64,000 nt of DNA from Mallotus nudiflorus (taxonomy: Eukaryota; Streptophyta; Magnoliopsida; Malpighiales; Euphorbiaceae): positions 7,936,001 to 8,000,000 of the forward strand of contig CANTUR010000039.1 of assembly GCA_947683625.1 (NCBI GenBank), written 5' to 3'. The position numbers were made by a program, and so were the translations under genes. This document shows, in pieces, positions 34,941 through 46,680 of the stretch. Each line of letters starts with the position of its first letter. Positions within the stretch are counted from its first letter, which is position 1. Below the pieces are notes generated by a model. That model made no database searches. It was not told the origin of the DNA and saw only the letters and a program-made list of their open reading frames with translations.

Positions 34941-36363
34941 TGAGTGTGAGAAATGCATTATTTTGAGCACTTAATGTGTTAGAATTAGATGTCATTCTAG
35001 TTGCATTTGTAGTCATTTGTTGGGTTTTTCTTTAGTTTAAGTTTTTGTGTTGCATAACTTGAGTTTGTGTTCATTTTAAGTATTTTGGTTTACTTTTCAA
35101 TTTCAAGTTTTTATGCATGTAGGTGTTCAAATAATAGTGATGGAATGAGGCATAACACTTATAAAGGTTGTGGAGGTGTCCAAGGAGCATTCAAGGCAAA
35201 GTATAGCAAGTTTGAGGGTTAAAAGAGGTGCATAGCCATTACATAATTACACATGGCCACGCCTGATTGAAGGATGGACACATAGCCATGTGCACCCATG
35301 TGCATGGCCATGCCTGGTTCAAGAAATCAAGTGAAGACTGGCACACGACATTGTGCCTAAACATGCATGGTCGTGTGCCTTGTTGACAACATTTGAAATT
35401 TGAATTTAAAATGCTGATTTTTGGGGATTTAATGGCAATTTTAAAAGGAAACAAATCAAAAGGTTGGAGGCTATGGTTTTATGTGTGTGTAGCCACTAGA
35501 AACAAAAATATTGGGGGATTATTCTACCATTGTTAGCTTTATTTTTATCATTTTTTGAGAGATCAAATACTAGTTCTTACTTATGTTGGTTTTGAGATTG
35601 AGAAATAAGGATTGAAGAATAATAGACCTTCCATTTCCATTGATTAAGCAAAGGGGAGGTTTTCCTAAATACTTGTTATTGTTTATTTTTATTTTGATTA
35701 ACGATGATGTTTATTTTCTTATATTTTTCTTCTTTTTCTTTTATTATCAACATGAGTAGCTAAGTTCCTTGTTAGGGTTCTTATTTTAATTCAACCATGT
35801 AAATATTGTAATTAAATCTTAGCTAATAATCTTAATTCTTTGGTTGTTGTTGAACTTAATGTCATTGTAGGATTGATCACCCTTTGATTGAATTCATATA
35901 ATGAAACTTAATTGAGAGATAGGTTGTATTGGAATCAAACAATAACCTATTAGATGTTTTCTTAGTTGAGAAACATTAAAGAAACTAATATTGATTAAGG
36001 GGTGAAGCTTAAAACTAAGCTAAGAAATATTTAGTAAGTGAGAACTATAAATCTTGATGTTAATTGCAGGTTTATCAGAGAGGATGGCCTAGGATTCCTC
36101 AATTTGAATCAAGATTAGAAATGGCTTAGATGATAATTGATCTTAAGAACCAATTGAATTGGTAACAATAATCTTAGTTTTTTAAATTGATTTTTAATTA
36201 ATTTAGATTTCTTTTGTTTAGTTTAAATTAAATTCAAAACACCATTTCTCGTTGTTTAAATAAACAAGCATATTTAGTATTAAAATACTTGATTTGCAAT
36301 CTCTGTGGGATGATATTAATTTACTACTTATATGATTCTATGCACTTGCAAAAGCTCATGTTA
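34938..36363 (+). repeat. 3' LTR of the large Athila element
   Basis: Counterpart of 18610-20034. Both end in a stretch TGCACTTG...TCAyGTTA. A large block (ATTTACTACTTATATGATTCT) is identical. A simple eye count suggests clearly more than 5 percent divergence, so this is an old insertion. Confidence 0.85.
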
Positions 36364-37740
36364 TCTAGAAATAAGATGAATGAACAAGGCATCATAATTA
36401 AGAATAAAGCTAGGTTAGTAGCTAAAGGTTATAATTAAGAAGAAGGCATTGATTATAATGAAACCTTTGACCTCATTGCAAGGTTAGAAGCTATTAGGAT
36501 GTTAATTACATTTACATCTTTTATGAATTTTAAATGAATATGAAGATTGCTTTCTTGAATGGTTTAATTCAAGAGGAGGTTTATGTTGAAAAATCATTGG
36601 GTTTTGAAAGTTTTGAATTTACTAATCATTTTTTTAAATTATTAAAGATTTGTATGGATTGAAACAAGCTCCTAGAGCTTAGTATGAAAGGTTGAATAGC
36701 TTTCTTTTAAAGAAAGGGTTCTCTAAAGGCAAAGTTGACACAATCTTATTCATAAATAAATCAAAATTTCATTTGTTGATTATACAAATATATATTGATG
36801 ACATAATATTTGGTGCTCTAACCATTATTTATATGAGGATATTTCTAAGCTGATGTAAGGGGAATTTGAGATGAACTTGATGGAAGAACTGAAGTTCTTT
36901 CTTAGTCTCCAAATTAAGCAAGGAGAAGAAAGGATTGTCATCAACCAAGCTAAGTACATAAGAGACCTCCTCAAGAAGTTTGAAATGGATGGGACTAAAG
37001 TAGGAAAAACTCTAATGAGAATAATCACTAAGCTTGGCAAGGATGAAAATGGAAAGCTAGTTAATGAAAAGTGATTTAGAGCTCTGATAATGTCTCTTCT
37101 TTACCTTACCACAACTAGACTCAACATTATGTTTACTACATGTTTATGCACTAGATTTTAATCTTATCTTAGGGAATCACATTTAAATACTATTAAGATA
37201 ACCTTTACATACCTCATAGGAACCATACATTTAGGACTTTGGTACCTTAAGAGTGAATCCTTTGAATTAATTAGCTTTCAAATACAAACTTTACCGGTAT
37301 CTTAATAGAAAGAAAAAACACTTTAGGAACTTATCAATTTTTAGGACAATGCTTAGTTTCTTGTTTAACAAGAAATATTTTTTGGTTACCTTGTCCAAGG
37401 TCAAAGCTAAATATGTGGCTACTAGTTGTTATTGCTTATAAGTGTTATGGCAAAAATAAAAACTTAAGGACTTTAACATTGAAGTTGATTACATTCCAAT
37501 TAAGTGTGACAACATAAGTGCTATGAACATTAGCAAGAATCCTATTTAACACTCTATAATGAAGCATATAGACATTAGACATCACTTTCTACATGATAAT
37601 GCTCAATCAAGTTGCATTTCATTTAAGTTTGGTGACTCTAATTACCAATTATTGGACATCTTCACTAAACCCCTTAATAAGGATAGGCACAATTTTGTAT
37701 AAATGAGCTTAGCATGCTTGATGGATCTAGTTTGAAATAA
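36364..37740 (+). pseudogene. Sirevirus RT and RNase H, plus strand
   Basis: Continues from 18609: NKARLVAKGYN, MKIAFLNGLIQEEVYVE-like sequence, the catalytic IYIDDIIFG at about 36790, MEELKFFLSLQIKQGEERIV (36871-37074), then SLLYLTTTRLNIMFTTCL, IHLGLWY and the RNase H end (HRHHF-like, to about 37700). Stops are frequent after 37074. It is the plus-strand counterpart of 45372-46680. Confidence 0.75.
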
Positions 37741-38490
37741 TTGTCATTCTTGAATGATTATTTTTTATATGGCTTATTTGAATAATTATTTGTTTAAATG
37801 AATATTTATGTTTATATATTTTATTGATATTTGAGCATAATCATTAGTGAATCAATAAAATTATGTTATTTGATTTATTAATGAAATTGCAAATAAAAAT
37901 ATGTTCAAGACCATTTGTAGTATTTGCATGATTCAAATGAACTTTAACCTTTAGCTAAATTTATCAATTTTTACAAATTATTTTTTTTCTTTAAATTTTT
38001 TGGTATAATTGCACACTTTTTGAAAGTTTTCTTGGTCCAATTGCAAGCATTTTGAAAGTTCAGGGACCAAAATAAAATTTGGTCATGATCTTTAGTTAGA
38101 ATGGTTCATATCGTGAAACCTATTCTAGTATAACATAGTAGAATTCATGATCACAATCATAGTCATGATCATTACCATGACTGTGCATATCACAATCATG
38201 ATTGGTATATCACGACTGTGCGCACAGTCCTGGCAGACTTAGGAAACCAAATTTTTATCTTGTATGGGTGTGTCTTTTCAAATTAGGAACAATTTTTTAA
38301 GTGTTTTATATCTTATAAAATCTTTTACGACTTTTATTTACTCCTCTTTAAGTCTATATACAGACTATTCAAGCACACACACTTTAATTTTTCCTTATTC
38401 TTTATTTTTCTTTACTCTTTCTACTAATTTTCCTCTTTAAAATCTCTAAGCCTTTTTTTGTCTCTACATTCCCTACTTCTTCTTTTCACC
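37741..38490. other. Sirevirus spacer between RNase H and the env-position ORF
   Basis: No gene was recognised. CATGATCAC/ATCATG words are clustered at 38150-38220, and a pyrimidine-rich stretch (38380-38480) precedes the ORF. Confidence 0.45.
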
Positions 38491-39351
38491 ATGTCACCAA
38501 AGAAAGCCATTAGACCTTCATCGTTCTCCAATGGTGAAATACCAAAAAGAAAAAAAACTAAATCTCATCCCTCATTCTCTTACAATCTAAATAAAATTAA
38601 GAAAAAACTTGCATCCTTCCAAAAGAGGAACATCATCTTTACTAGATTTTTATCCTCAAGCACTTTGGAGAAGATGGGTTGCCTCTAAGAAGTTCAACAA
38701 CTTCTTCTTAAGGTAGAAGCTAAAGATTTTGTTTTCATTCCTCTTCCTACCTATCCCTCTTTGGTCATGGAGTTTCTTTTATCTTTCACCTTTAGAATAA
38801 CTTCTTTTAATGACTAAAACCCTTATTATAACATAAGATTCAAACTTGGGGCTAGATTCATGATAGCCTTAGAATTTGATACCCTTTTTGGTTTTATAAA
38901 AAAAGGGCATGTTCAAACATTTTCAACTTAGTTTCCTCACTCTTTTTAGGTTAAACATTGTAAACCCCAAACCTTTACCTTCCCAGTCGGTCAAACCAAA
39001 GCCTCTTCTTTCCAATCTAAAGTACTTTGGTATATTCATAGATTTTTAACCTGTACTTTTAATGCTAAAGGGCAAAGTAATGAAGCCGTCTCTTTGGATG
39101 ATATTTTCATTAATTATTACATGGAGAAAGATGACCTTATTGCTTTGGGAAGGTTCAATGGAGATTGTGGCTTGTAATTAGTGATAGTGTCTCTAGTTCA
39201 ATTTGTATTAGAGGTATTGTCACCAAACTTGCCACTTTCTACAACATTAACCTCTCCAATCTAGAATCCATAGCCCCTATTTTGATTAATGATACTTTTA
39301 TAAAAAACTCTAAACAATTTTTAAGTTTCCAAAATAAATAAGTATGGGAAG
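38491..39351 (+). pseudogene. Sirevirus env-position ORF, decayed
   Basis: The start is taken at 38491 (MSPKKAIRPSSFSNGEIPKR). The frame runs through FQKRNIIFTRFLSSSTLEKM to a stop at 38686. In the same or adjacent frames it continues RFKLGARFMIALEFDTLFGF, KASSFQSKVLWYIHRFLTCT and EAVSLDDIFINYYM to about 39180. It corresponds to the minus-strand ORF at about 43500-44470. It lies after RNase H, where Sireviruses carry an env-like ORF of unknown function. It is cut at 39351 by an LTR fragment. Confidence 0.6.
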
Positions 39352-40795
39352 GTGATACTTGAATTCCATTCTAAATTATCTATAGTCGATCATTCTTGAG
39401 GGAACAACAATGAATAAAGATTAGTATGAGATTGACTAATAATTATGTTTTACTGATTATGTATATAAGATATTAAGTCAAACTTATAGGTAAATATTTG
39501 AGAAATGATGTACTGGATTGACCTACTGTGAGAATACTATATGGATAATTGTTATAAGTGATGCTTATCACAGTATTATTATTTCAGTCCTCAAACAAAA
39601 AATCACCATGGTTTTCTACATGATGAGTTCTATATTTTGACACATTCTTACATCAACTTTAATTGAATGGTAAAATGGGTTTTGATTGGATATAGAATGA
39701 GTTATGTGAGGAATATGAATGATTAAGATGAAATTTATCCCTTATTTATTCTAAAAAGATATATATGGTCCCCTTAATAAAGTTAGATTGAGAAATAATA
39801 CATGGCTATACTAGAATGAGTTGATAAAGAGTTATCAGTATCAATCTACTTGGGATCAAAAAATGATATGATTGAATAATATAAGGATGACATGAACCAT
39901 GCCTTATATTCAATTAAAATATCATATGACAAAAGCACTATAATACACACTGTACTTGTATTAGTTTTTGTTAGATTATCGACCTTTACACAACTTAGGT
40001 AATCATAATGTCTTGCTAGAGGCCACTTATGACTTGTGAGCTAAAATGAAATTTTAGGCCTATTGCTAATATTGTGTGAACTTATAAGGTCGCACAGTTA
40101 GAATGTGTACATAGTAGAGTTGCGTTAATTCACCCAATGATAATCTCTCTATAAGATTAGATATATAAATGAATATATATATAGTGTGTGTGTGTGTGTG
40201 TATTTATATTTTTTTTCCTTTTTTAAAGTGTTATCTTAAATGAAGTTGGAAGAAATTCTATTCTAGTTAATGTATGCTTCCTTATTTATTTAAAGTAAAT
40301 AAACTAATAAATGATCTTATTCTTGGAATTAGAATCAAAATAGAAATAAAAGTTTAAACACACTAAAATTTTTTTGGCAAGTGAAACCCTAAAAGGGATG
40401 TTTATATATACATTTCATTCTCTAGTATTTTTTCTGATATTTTGTTCTCCATCTTCTTCCACTTCTTTTACGAAAACAAAAAATTAGAGAGAAAAAGTGA
40501 GACTTCAAAGGTGTTAGCACATCTACATTGTTTTAGACATATTGTTCATGTGAATACTAGTAAAGGATATGTCTTTATTAGCATTGTCTTAATCTGATAA
40601 ATAGACATAAAAACCTCAAGGTAGGGTGTCACCAGTGTGAACCCCCTCTCATCCTTCTAACCTTATTGCCTTAAAATCATCTTAGAGAGTTTTTAGAATC
40701 ACATTTAATCAATTTATTCAAATTACATGGATCCTATGAGAGTTTCATGATTAAAATTTTAATTTGCACTATGTGTATGCATCATGAAAACCCAA
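39352..40795 (+). mobile_element. Truncated LTR of the same family as the solo LTR at 16542
   Basis: From GGTGATACTTGAATTC to AAAACCCA this matches 16703-18127 in order, but the first 160 bp of the LTR are missing. A (TG)n tract (40185-40201) replaces the AT tract. No target duplication is visible, so the left end was probably lost by deletion. Confidence 0.75.
40185..40201. repeat. (TG)8 microsatellite
   Basis: Eight TG units occur in the LTR fragment, after an AT stretch. Confidence 0.9.
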
Positions 40796-41389
40796 AAATG
40801 GAAAGGGTGATGAAATGGAAGAACTCCTAAGGCATATTTAGGAGTTTGAAGACTAAGAGGGTGATCACAATGCTCCTACATAAGAGCCATAAAAAGGAGA
40901 CACTTCCACTTAAAGGAAGAGGGTAAGAATTGCAAGAACATCAAGAGGTGCTCAAGTGGTTAATGATGAACCTTAATGGGTTGGAAAATTTTTTAATAGA
41001 ATGTCCTTGATAGAGTCCAATTTTAACCTTTGATTTGATAGGGTGGATGAGCACATTGCACATCTTTAATATGATGTGCACTATCTCTATGAATGATAAG
41101 GCTATGAATCCCAATATGCACCATTTGCTCATCTTCATTATCCTCCCCAAGAGGGAGATGAATCTTATTCTTTTTTATTTATATCTTAGGTCTTTTGTAT
41201 TTTCATTTTTTATGTTTTAATGTTTTCACATTTTTTATTTTTCATGTAATGTGTCATGGACCATATCTTTCATTAATGAAATTATAATTATTTATATACT
41301 TATCTTTTTGTTCTCTACATAATTTTCCCTTCCCTTTTTGCCTTTTGACAAAAGGGGAAGAAATATGTTTGGCTATTTGAGCCTTTATT
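40796..41389 (+). other. 3' tail of the plus-strand Sirevirus
   Basis: Decayed end of the env-position ORF (acidic, charged) and non-coding tail. The purine motif GACAAAAGGGGAAGAAA (41347-41363) parallels the one at about 42785-42800 on the minus strand, which lies upstream of a true polypurine tract. The sequence stops at the LTR that starts at 41390. Confidence 0.5.
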
Positions 41390-42555
41390 TGAGTATATAT
41401 TATAATATACCTAAAGGGTGAACTAAAGGGTGAACAAGACTTTTAACAAATTAAAAGTAATTAAAGAAAAATTAAGAAAGGATTAACAAGAAAGTAGATG
41501 GAACACATGTATTTAAGGAGTTCAGTTTATCAATAAACCTATATCCCAATCTAACTCTCCTAAGTTAGGATTTTGAAACACCACAATCTACACACTTAGA
41601 TTGATTTTACAAGCTTAAGTTTTGGGCTCAACTCTAACCTTACAATCAATAGTTTTAGAGTTTAACTCTAAACCAATTCCCAAGTGTTTTTAATAAGAGA
41701 ACACTTAAACCTTTCACACTAGAATAAGACCTCACTTCCCTTTTCTAAAACCCTAGAAAATAAAGAAGAGTCTCTATTCTATCACATACCTAACTCTCAA
41801 AAAAGCTAAATGAATACAAAAAGATTATATGAGAATTAGAATGCTAAATAAATCCTTAAGAGAGAATTTTCAACAACCAAAGTGTGTAACTTGTAAATAA
41901 GTCTCCAAAGCTTATTTTTATAGTTGAGAATCAAAATTATGGCTATTGGAGCCATTAATATTGTCCCTAATCTTTTCCAAGTTTTATTTAATGTAAAATA
42001 GCTATTTGTAGGAGAAGAGCTACTTAAGGTCGTGAGCGCATACTCACGATCATGAGTGTTGAAAATATAACCATTGGATTGGCAGGTGACCATTGTAACT
42101 AGGAATGAGTCTGGGTCATGAGTTGCTCATGACCATAAGAGAAGGTTTTAAGGGGCCCAGGCTCTTTTGGCTTTTTGAAGCTCCTTCAGCTCACGGCCTG
42201 GATGACTTGTCAAGAGTTAGTCACAGCCTGAACAAGGCTCCTCACGATCATGAGGGGCTCAAGCCTCTTTTCACTTTAACACCCCTTTATGTCCTTCACC
42301 TTATTAGCAAGGCTCCATATCATGAGCCTTGCTTATAATGGATGCTTTAAGCTTGTTTTGAATATGCTTTTCTTCTTGCATTGTCCCAATTGAGCCTTGA
42401 ACTTAAAGGAGTTTATTCTTAACATTTTGATGAGTCAAAAGTCTTGAACCACTTCACTTTGATTCTTTATATATAATTGAATCTAAAACACACTTAAAAT
42501 TGAGTATTAGATTATTCAAATTATTTTTTAAAGTTAAAAATTTAGAGATTCAACA
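41390..42555 (-). repeat. 3' LTR of a second minus-strand Sirevirus
   Basis: The outer end is taken at TGAGTATATATT (41390). The inner end (minus-strand TGTTGAATCTC at 42555) is followed on the element side by a polypurine tract. It is similar in order and orientation to 13713-15003. It includes a cluster of CACGATCATGAG-type words at 42020-42330. Confidence 0.7.
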
Positions 42556-42570
42556 AGCCTAAGGTTAATA

Positions 42571-42586
42571 ATCTCCCCCTTTTTTA
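42571..42586 (-). promoter_or_regulatory. Polypurine tract of the minus-strand Sirevirus
   Basis: The minus strand reads AAAAAAGGGGGAGATT just before the LTR start. This is the A-rich/GGGGGAG form typical of Sirevirus-like elements. Confidence 0.75.
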
Positions 42587-43060
42587 CTTTGACAAATAAT
42601 TTTAGTGTGTGTGTTGTGTATAATTAAGTGAACTGTATAGAGTGTGCATTGCTCCCCCTTTAATTCAGGCATTGGATTAAAAAGATAATAAGATATAGTT
42701 CCCCCTTTGTGTGTGCATAATGATTTGTGTTTGCTTGTGAATTTAGCATAACATGATCTCAAAGAGTTATTGTCAAGTATTCATAACACACACACATATG
42801 TCTCCCCCTTTGGCAAAGATAAAAAAGAATAAAATGATAAAAAAAAAAGAGGTGAAGCCAAAAAGAATAAAACTAATAATAAAAAAGGAACTTCATTAAT
42901 TATAGAAAGGAAACATGCAGTCTAATATGAAAATAAAAAAATAAGAAACATCAAAACATAAGACAAAGGTCTTAAACATAAGCATAAATAAAAAGCACAA
43001 ACTAAACAAATACTAAACATAAACAAAATAGAAACTATACATAAACTAGATATAAACTAA
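42587..43060. other. Sirevirus 3' untranslated region
   Basis: Non-coding. It holds a second purine block (minus GCCAAAGGGGGAGAC, about 42785-42800) and A-rich, low-complexity sequence up to 43060. No gene was recognised. Confidence 0.5.
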
Positions 43061-44475
43061 ATATAAAGAAAAATACAAAGAGCATTTAAGAGCTTGGATT
43101 AACATCTTGGTCATTTCCTTGAGTTGCTTTATAAGGATGGGATTGAGTAGCTTGAGGAGAAGGCCAAGTGCATTGCAAGTGATGGTAAACATAGAGGTGT
43201 TGAATATCATACTCCACATGATCCATCCTTTGATCAAAATGATCAAGTCTAGATTCAACTTGATTAAAACGATTGTTAAAGTTAGACTGAATAATGGAGA
43301 GGCAATCAAAGAATCCACAAACTCAAGCGAGTTCATCATCCATGCTTTGTTAAGTAAAGGGTCCTCTTTCTCTCTTTCTTTAAGACATAGAAGAGAGTAG
43401 AGGTTGTGTAGGTTAAGCCTTTTATTCTTCCTCAATACTAACCCCTTCAAGGCCTAAATTGCCAATATTCTCAATATCCTCTAAATCTTAAGCAAGTTCT
43501 TCATCTACTTCCTCTTCCTCATTCTTCCACATCCATTAGTTGTCTACCTTTTTGAATTGGTTGTAATTTTTGATAGATTTTTCATCAAGAAGAGAGTAGT
43601 AAATGGATCCAATATGATCATAGGTAATTTAGAAGTGCTGGGCAATTTTAGTCACTATCCTCCTAATGCAAATAACACCACTCACACCATCACTTACTAA
43701 CCAAAGCCTCAATTATAACCATATTCCTAAAGTAACACTAATGTTGTCTTAGATGCAATGAAGGAGAAAAACGTCATCAAAGGAGATTGCCTCATTACTT
43801 AAACCTCTAGCATGGCAAGAATAAGTAATCAAATGATGAATGTACTAAAGGCTCTTAGAGGAGAGTGAGGATGATTTAGAATGACCCATAATGAAGGGTT
43901 CAACATTTGGTTTGACATTGCTTACCCAAAATGAGTGAGGAGACCAAAAAGTTTTAGAGGATTCAAGGACTTCATACTTGAATCCAAAGAGGTTATCAAA
44001 ATCTTCTTTGGTTAGAAAATAATCCCTTCCCCCTAATTTGAAATGCATACTATACCAAGGGTTTTATTCATTCACATTTTGAGATTGAAGGCAAAAGGAA
44101 AATAAGAACTCAACAATAAGAAAAGGAATAATTATGAAAGGAGAGAAGGCAAGAGTAAACATACCAATTTGTTCAACCAAGGTTTTCACTTGATCATAAC
44201 AACCAAGTGAATCCAAGGCTACCTTGGACATGTACCTAGAGGGAATAATTTTCCTCTTTGAGAATTGAGATGCTCTTTGCTTGATTTTGGTGTTGGTGTA
44301 GGAAAGGGAAGGATTTTTCTTTGGTTGCTCCTTTATAGCCCTCCTTACTTATGAAGATTAAGAGGAAGAGGGAACTTATTTTTGAGATGTCTTCTTCTTT
44401 AGTGCTATGGTGAGAGTGAATGGGGAAAAAATGCAAAGAGCTGAAGATGGTAATAAAGAAGAGAAGAGAGACCAT
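43061..44475 (-). pseudogene. Sirevirus env-position ORF, minus strand, decayed
   Basis: On the minus strand: a Pro/Ser-rich N-terminal region (about 44470-44290), then SKRKIIPSRYMSKVALDSLG (about 44270), MHFKLGGRDYFLTKEDFDNL and FWSPHSFWVSN (43845-44048), and EAISFDDVFLLH. The end is acidic with a coiled-coil-like segment (FFDCLSIIQSNFNNRFNQVE, about 43290). Frames change several times. It matches the plus-strand ORF at 38491, so both Sireviruses carried it. Function is unknown. Confidence 0.6.
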
Positions 44476-45371
44476 AGTTAAGGAATAGGAGAAAATTTAG
44501 GAGTGATGAAGAGGGAATGAAGGGGTGTTTATATAGAGGTAAATGAATGAATTTTGGTCATAAATTAAGGCAAAAGGAGATTAAAGGCTGTAGGTAGCCA
44601 TTTTGGAATGAAATATAGGATTGAGAGTTACAATTCTAATGGAATAGTGACTCCTCACTATTAGGACACTCTTTATGGTTAGGTCATGACCGTGAGTGTC
44701 ACCAATAAGGGGCATTGATAACTGAAAAGACACGAGCCACAAATAATTGCAGCTTTTGCAACCACTCATAACCAAAATGCTAGACAACCCCTAAACTTGT
44801 GAAATTTTTTAATTATATTAAAAAAGCATTGTAATTTAGTCCTTGCAAACCAAATTGGCACCAAATTTGAATGCATTGAAATGCAAACTGAATTCATCCA
44901 ACACCAAAGTTATATTCATGTATATTTAAGCATGAAAAAAGGAATTTTGATCAAAATTTTATTTTGTTAATTTAAAAAAATTAATTTATTGAATTAACTC
45001 CAATAATTAATAATTAATTAACAAAAAGAGAATTTAAGAGAAATGCTCATGGACAAGGAATAAGATTCCAAAAGTCAAACTTGTGGCAATATATGAATAA
45101 GCAATAACCAAATATCAATGCGAAGTAAGTAATAGCTTTAAAAATAAAACAAATACCTAAATACATGTTTTCAGATTCATATGAGGTCAAGAATAATAGT
45201 TCTATTTCATGAAAGGCATGACATATTTTGCACCATATGTAAGCATTGATTACAACAAACATGTAAAATATTTTTAAAAAGAGATCAATAACATAAAATA
45301 AAAATCTTATAAATGTGGGACATTTAGCAAACAATGTATATACATCAATGAAAGCTAGAACCATTTATCAT
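44476..45371. other. Sirevirus spacer between env-position ORF and RNase H
   Basis: AT-rich. A 105-codon minus frame at 45047-45364 is hydrophobic and low in complexity and resembles nothing I recognise; I take it as chance. Confidence 0.4.
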
Positions 45372-46680
45372 TCAAAGTTCATGCTTAATGAAATTTAATA
45401 TTTCCTCATTAAGAGTTATGGTGAAAATATCCGCAAGTTGATTATTTGTATCAATAAACTCAAGCAACATGTCTCCACATTGCAAAAGATCTCTAAGGAA
45501 ATGATGTCTAATATCTATATGATTAGTTCTTATATGTTGAATAGGATTTCTACTAAGGTTTATAACACTTGTATTGTCACATTTGATTGTAATGTGATCA
45601 ACATTAATGTCATAGTCCATTAGTTGTTGCTTTTGCTACAACAACTAGCCGCCATATATTTGACTACCATGCTAGATAAGGCAACCGAGACTTACATTTT
45701 ACTAAACTAAGAAACTAAATAATTTCCTAAAAATTGGCAAGTTCTGGAAGTGCTCTTCCTTTGGAAAAATTGGCATATGAATAACTAACTAATTCAAAAG
45801 TTGAACTCCTAGGATACCAAAGTCCTAAATGCATAGTTCCACTAGAATAATTGAAAATTCTCTTATTGGCATTCAAAAGTGACTCCCTAGGGCATGATTG
45901 AAAATTTACATACAAACAAGTAGCAAACATTATGTATGGTTTACTAGTAGTTAAATAAAGAAGGGTGAGTTTAGTAGTGGTGCTCATAGGAGTCGTACTT
46001 GTCTTAGCTCCTTCTATGCCAAACTTCTTAAGAATGTCTCTTGTGTATTTGGTTTGGTTGATGAAAATCTCATCCTTGCATTGCTTGATTTGAAGTCCAA
46101 GGAAGAACTTGAGCTCACCCATCATTCTCATTTTAAATTCTCCTTGCATTAGCTTAAAAAATTCCTCACATAAGCAATTATTAATAGCATAAAAAATAAT
46201 GTTGTTAGCATATATTTGAAAAATAAGTAAATCATGTTTATGAATAAAGAATTATTTCTCTAAAAAAAAGTTGGTCAGTCTTTCATACTAAGCTCTAAGA
46301 GCTTGCTTCATTCCATACAATGCTTTAAAGAGTTTAAATACATGATTAGGAAAGTCAAAACTTTCAAAACCCAAAGGTTGTTCAACATGAACCTCTTCTT
46401 CAATGAAACCATTTAAAAATGCACTTTTGACATCCATTTTAAAAAGTTTAAAATCCATGTAAGATGCAAATGCAAGTAACATTCTAATATTCTTTAACCT
46501 TGCAACTTGGGCAAATGTTTCATTATAATTAATGCCTTCCTTCTAATTATAACCTTTAGCTACTAGTCTAGCTTTATTCCTAGTTATGACACCTTACTCA
46601 TTCATCTTATTTCTAAAGACCCATTTGGTGTCAATAATAGGATGATGTTTAGGCCTAATCCTAACACAAATATGATAATA
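45372..46680 (-). pseudogene. Sirevirus RT and RNase H, minus strand
   Basis: On the minus strand: KWVFRNKMNE, NKARLVAKGYN, MDVKSAFLNGFIEEEVHVEQ (46288-46482), MGELKFFLGLQIKQCKDEIF and MHLGLWYPRSSTFELVSYSY (45727-46149), then the RNase H end (HITIKCDNTSVINLSRNPIQ, TNHIDIRHHFLRD at 45372-45620). Between TTTKL and LLYLTT about 25 residues present in the plus-strand copy (37000-37090) are missing without a frame change. The 5' end is an abrupt junction with gypsy sequence at about 46680. Confidence 0.8.

Larger units (their letters stand above)
18610..36363 (+). mobile_element. Large plus-strand Athila-type Ty3/gypsy element with nested insertion
   Basis: This 17.75-kb element has two LTRs of about 1.43 kb (18610-20034 and 34938-36363), a tRNA-Asp-type primer site at 20041-20058, decayed gag-pol (about 20270-25010), two Athila-type third ORFs (30694 and 32819) and a polypurine tract (34923-34940). 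A solo LTR with its own target duplication is nested at 25267-27442. Part of 27448-30690 may be further foreign LTR sequence. The element sits inside the Sirevirus RT. All genes carry many stops. Confidence 0.82.
15004..41389 (+). mobile_element. Plus-strand Sirevirus-type Ty1/copia element broken by nested insertions
   Basis: Read after removal of the insertions, the plus strand gives the end of gag (15004-15300), protease (15309-15650), integrase (15650-16536 and 18136 on), start of RT (to 18609), rest of RT and RNase H (36364-37740), an env-position ORF (38491-39351), and a tail with the purine motif GACAAAAGGGGAAGAAA (41347-41363). Its 5' part may be 1-484. The 3' LTR is not seen; a minus-strand Sirevirus LTR begins at 41390. 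The order PR-IN-RT-RH and the extra ORF after RNase H fit Sireviruses. Every gene has stops. Confidence 0.75.

Noticed and set aside
43107..43400. 97-codon plus frame
   Set aside because: Antisense to the Sirevirus env-position ORF, which has the better family match.
45047..45364. 105-codon minus frame after Sirevirus RNase H
   Set aside because: Low-complexity hydrophobic translation with no match to the env-position ORF of the other Sirevirus.
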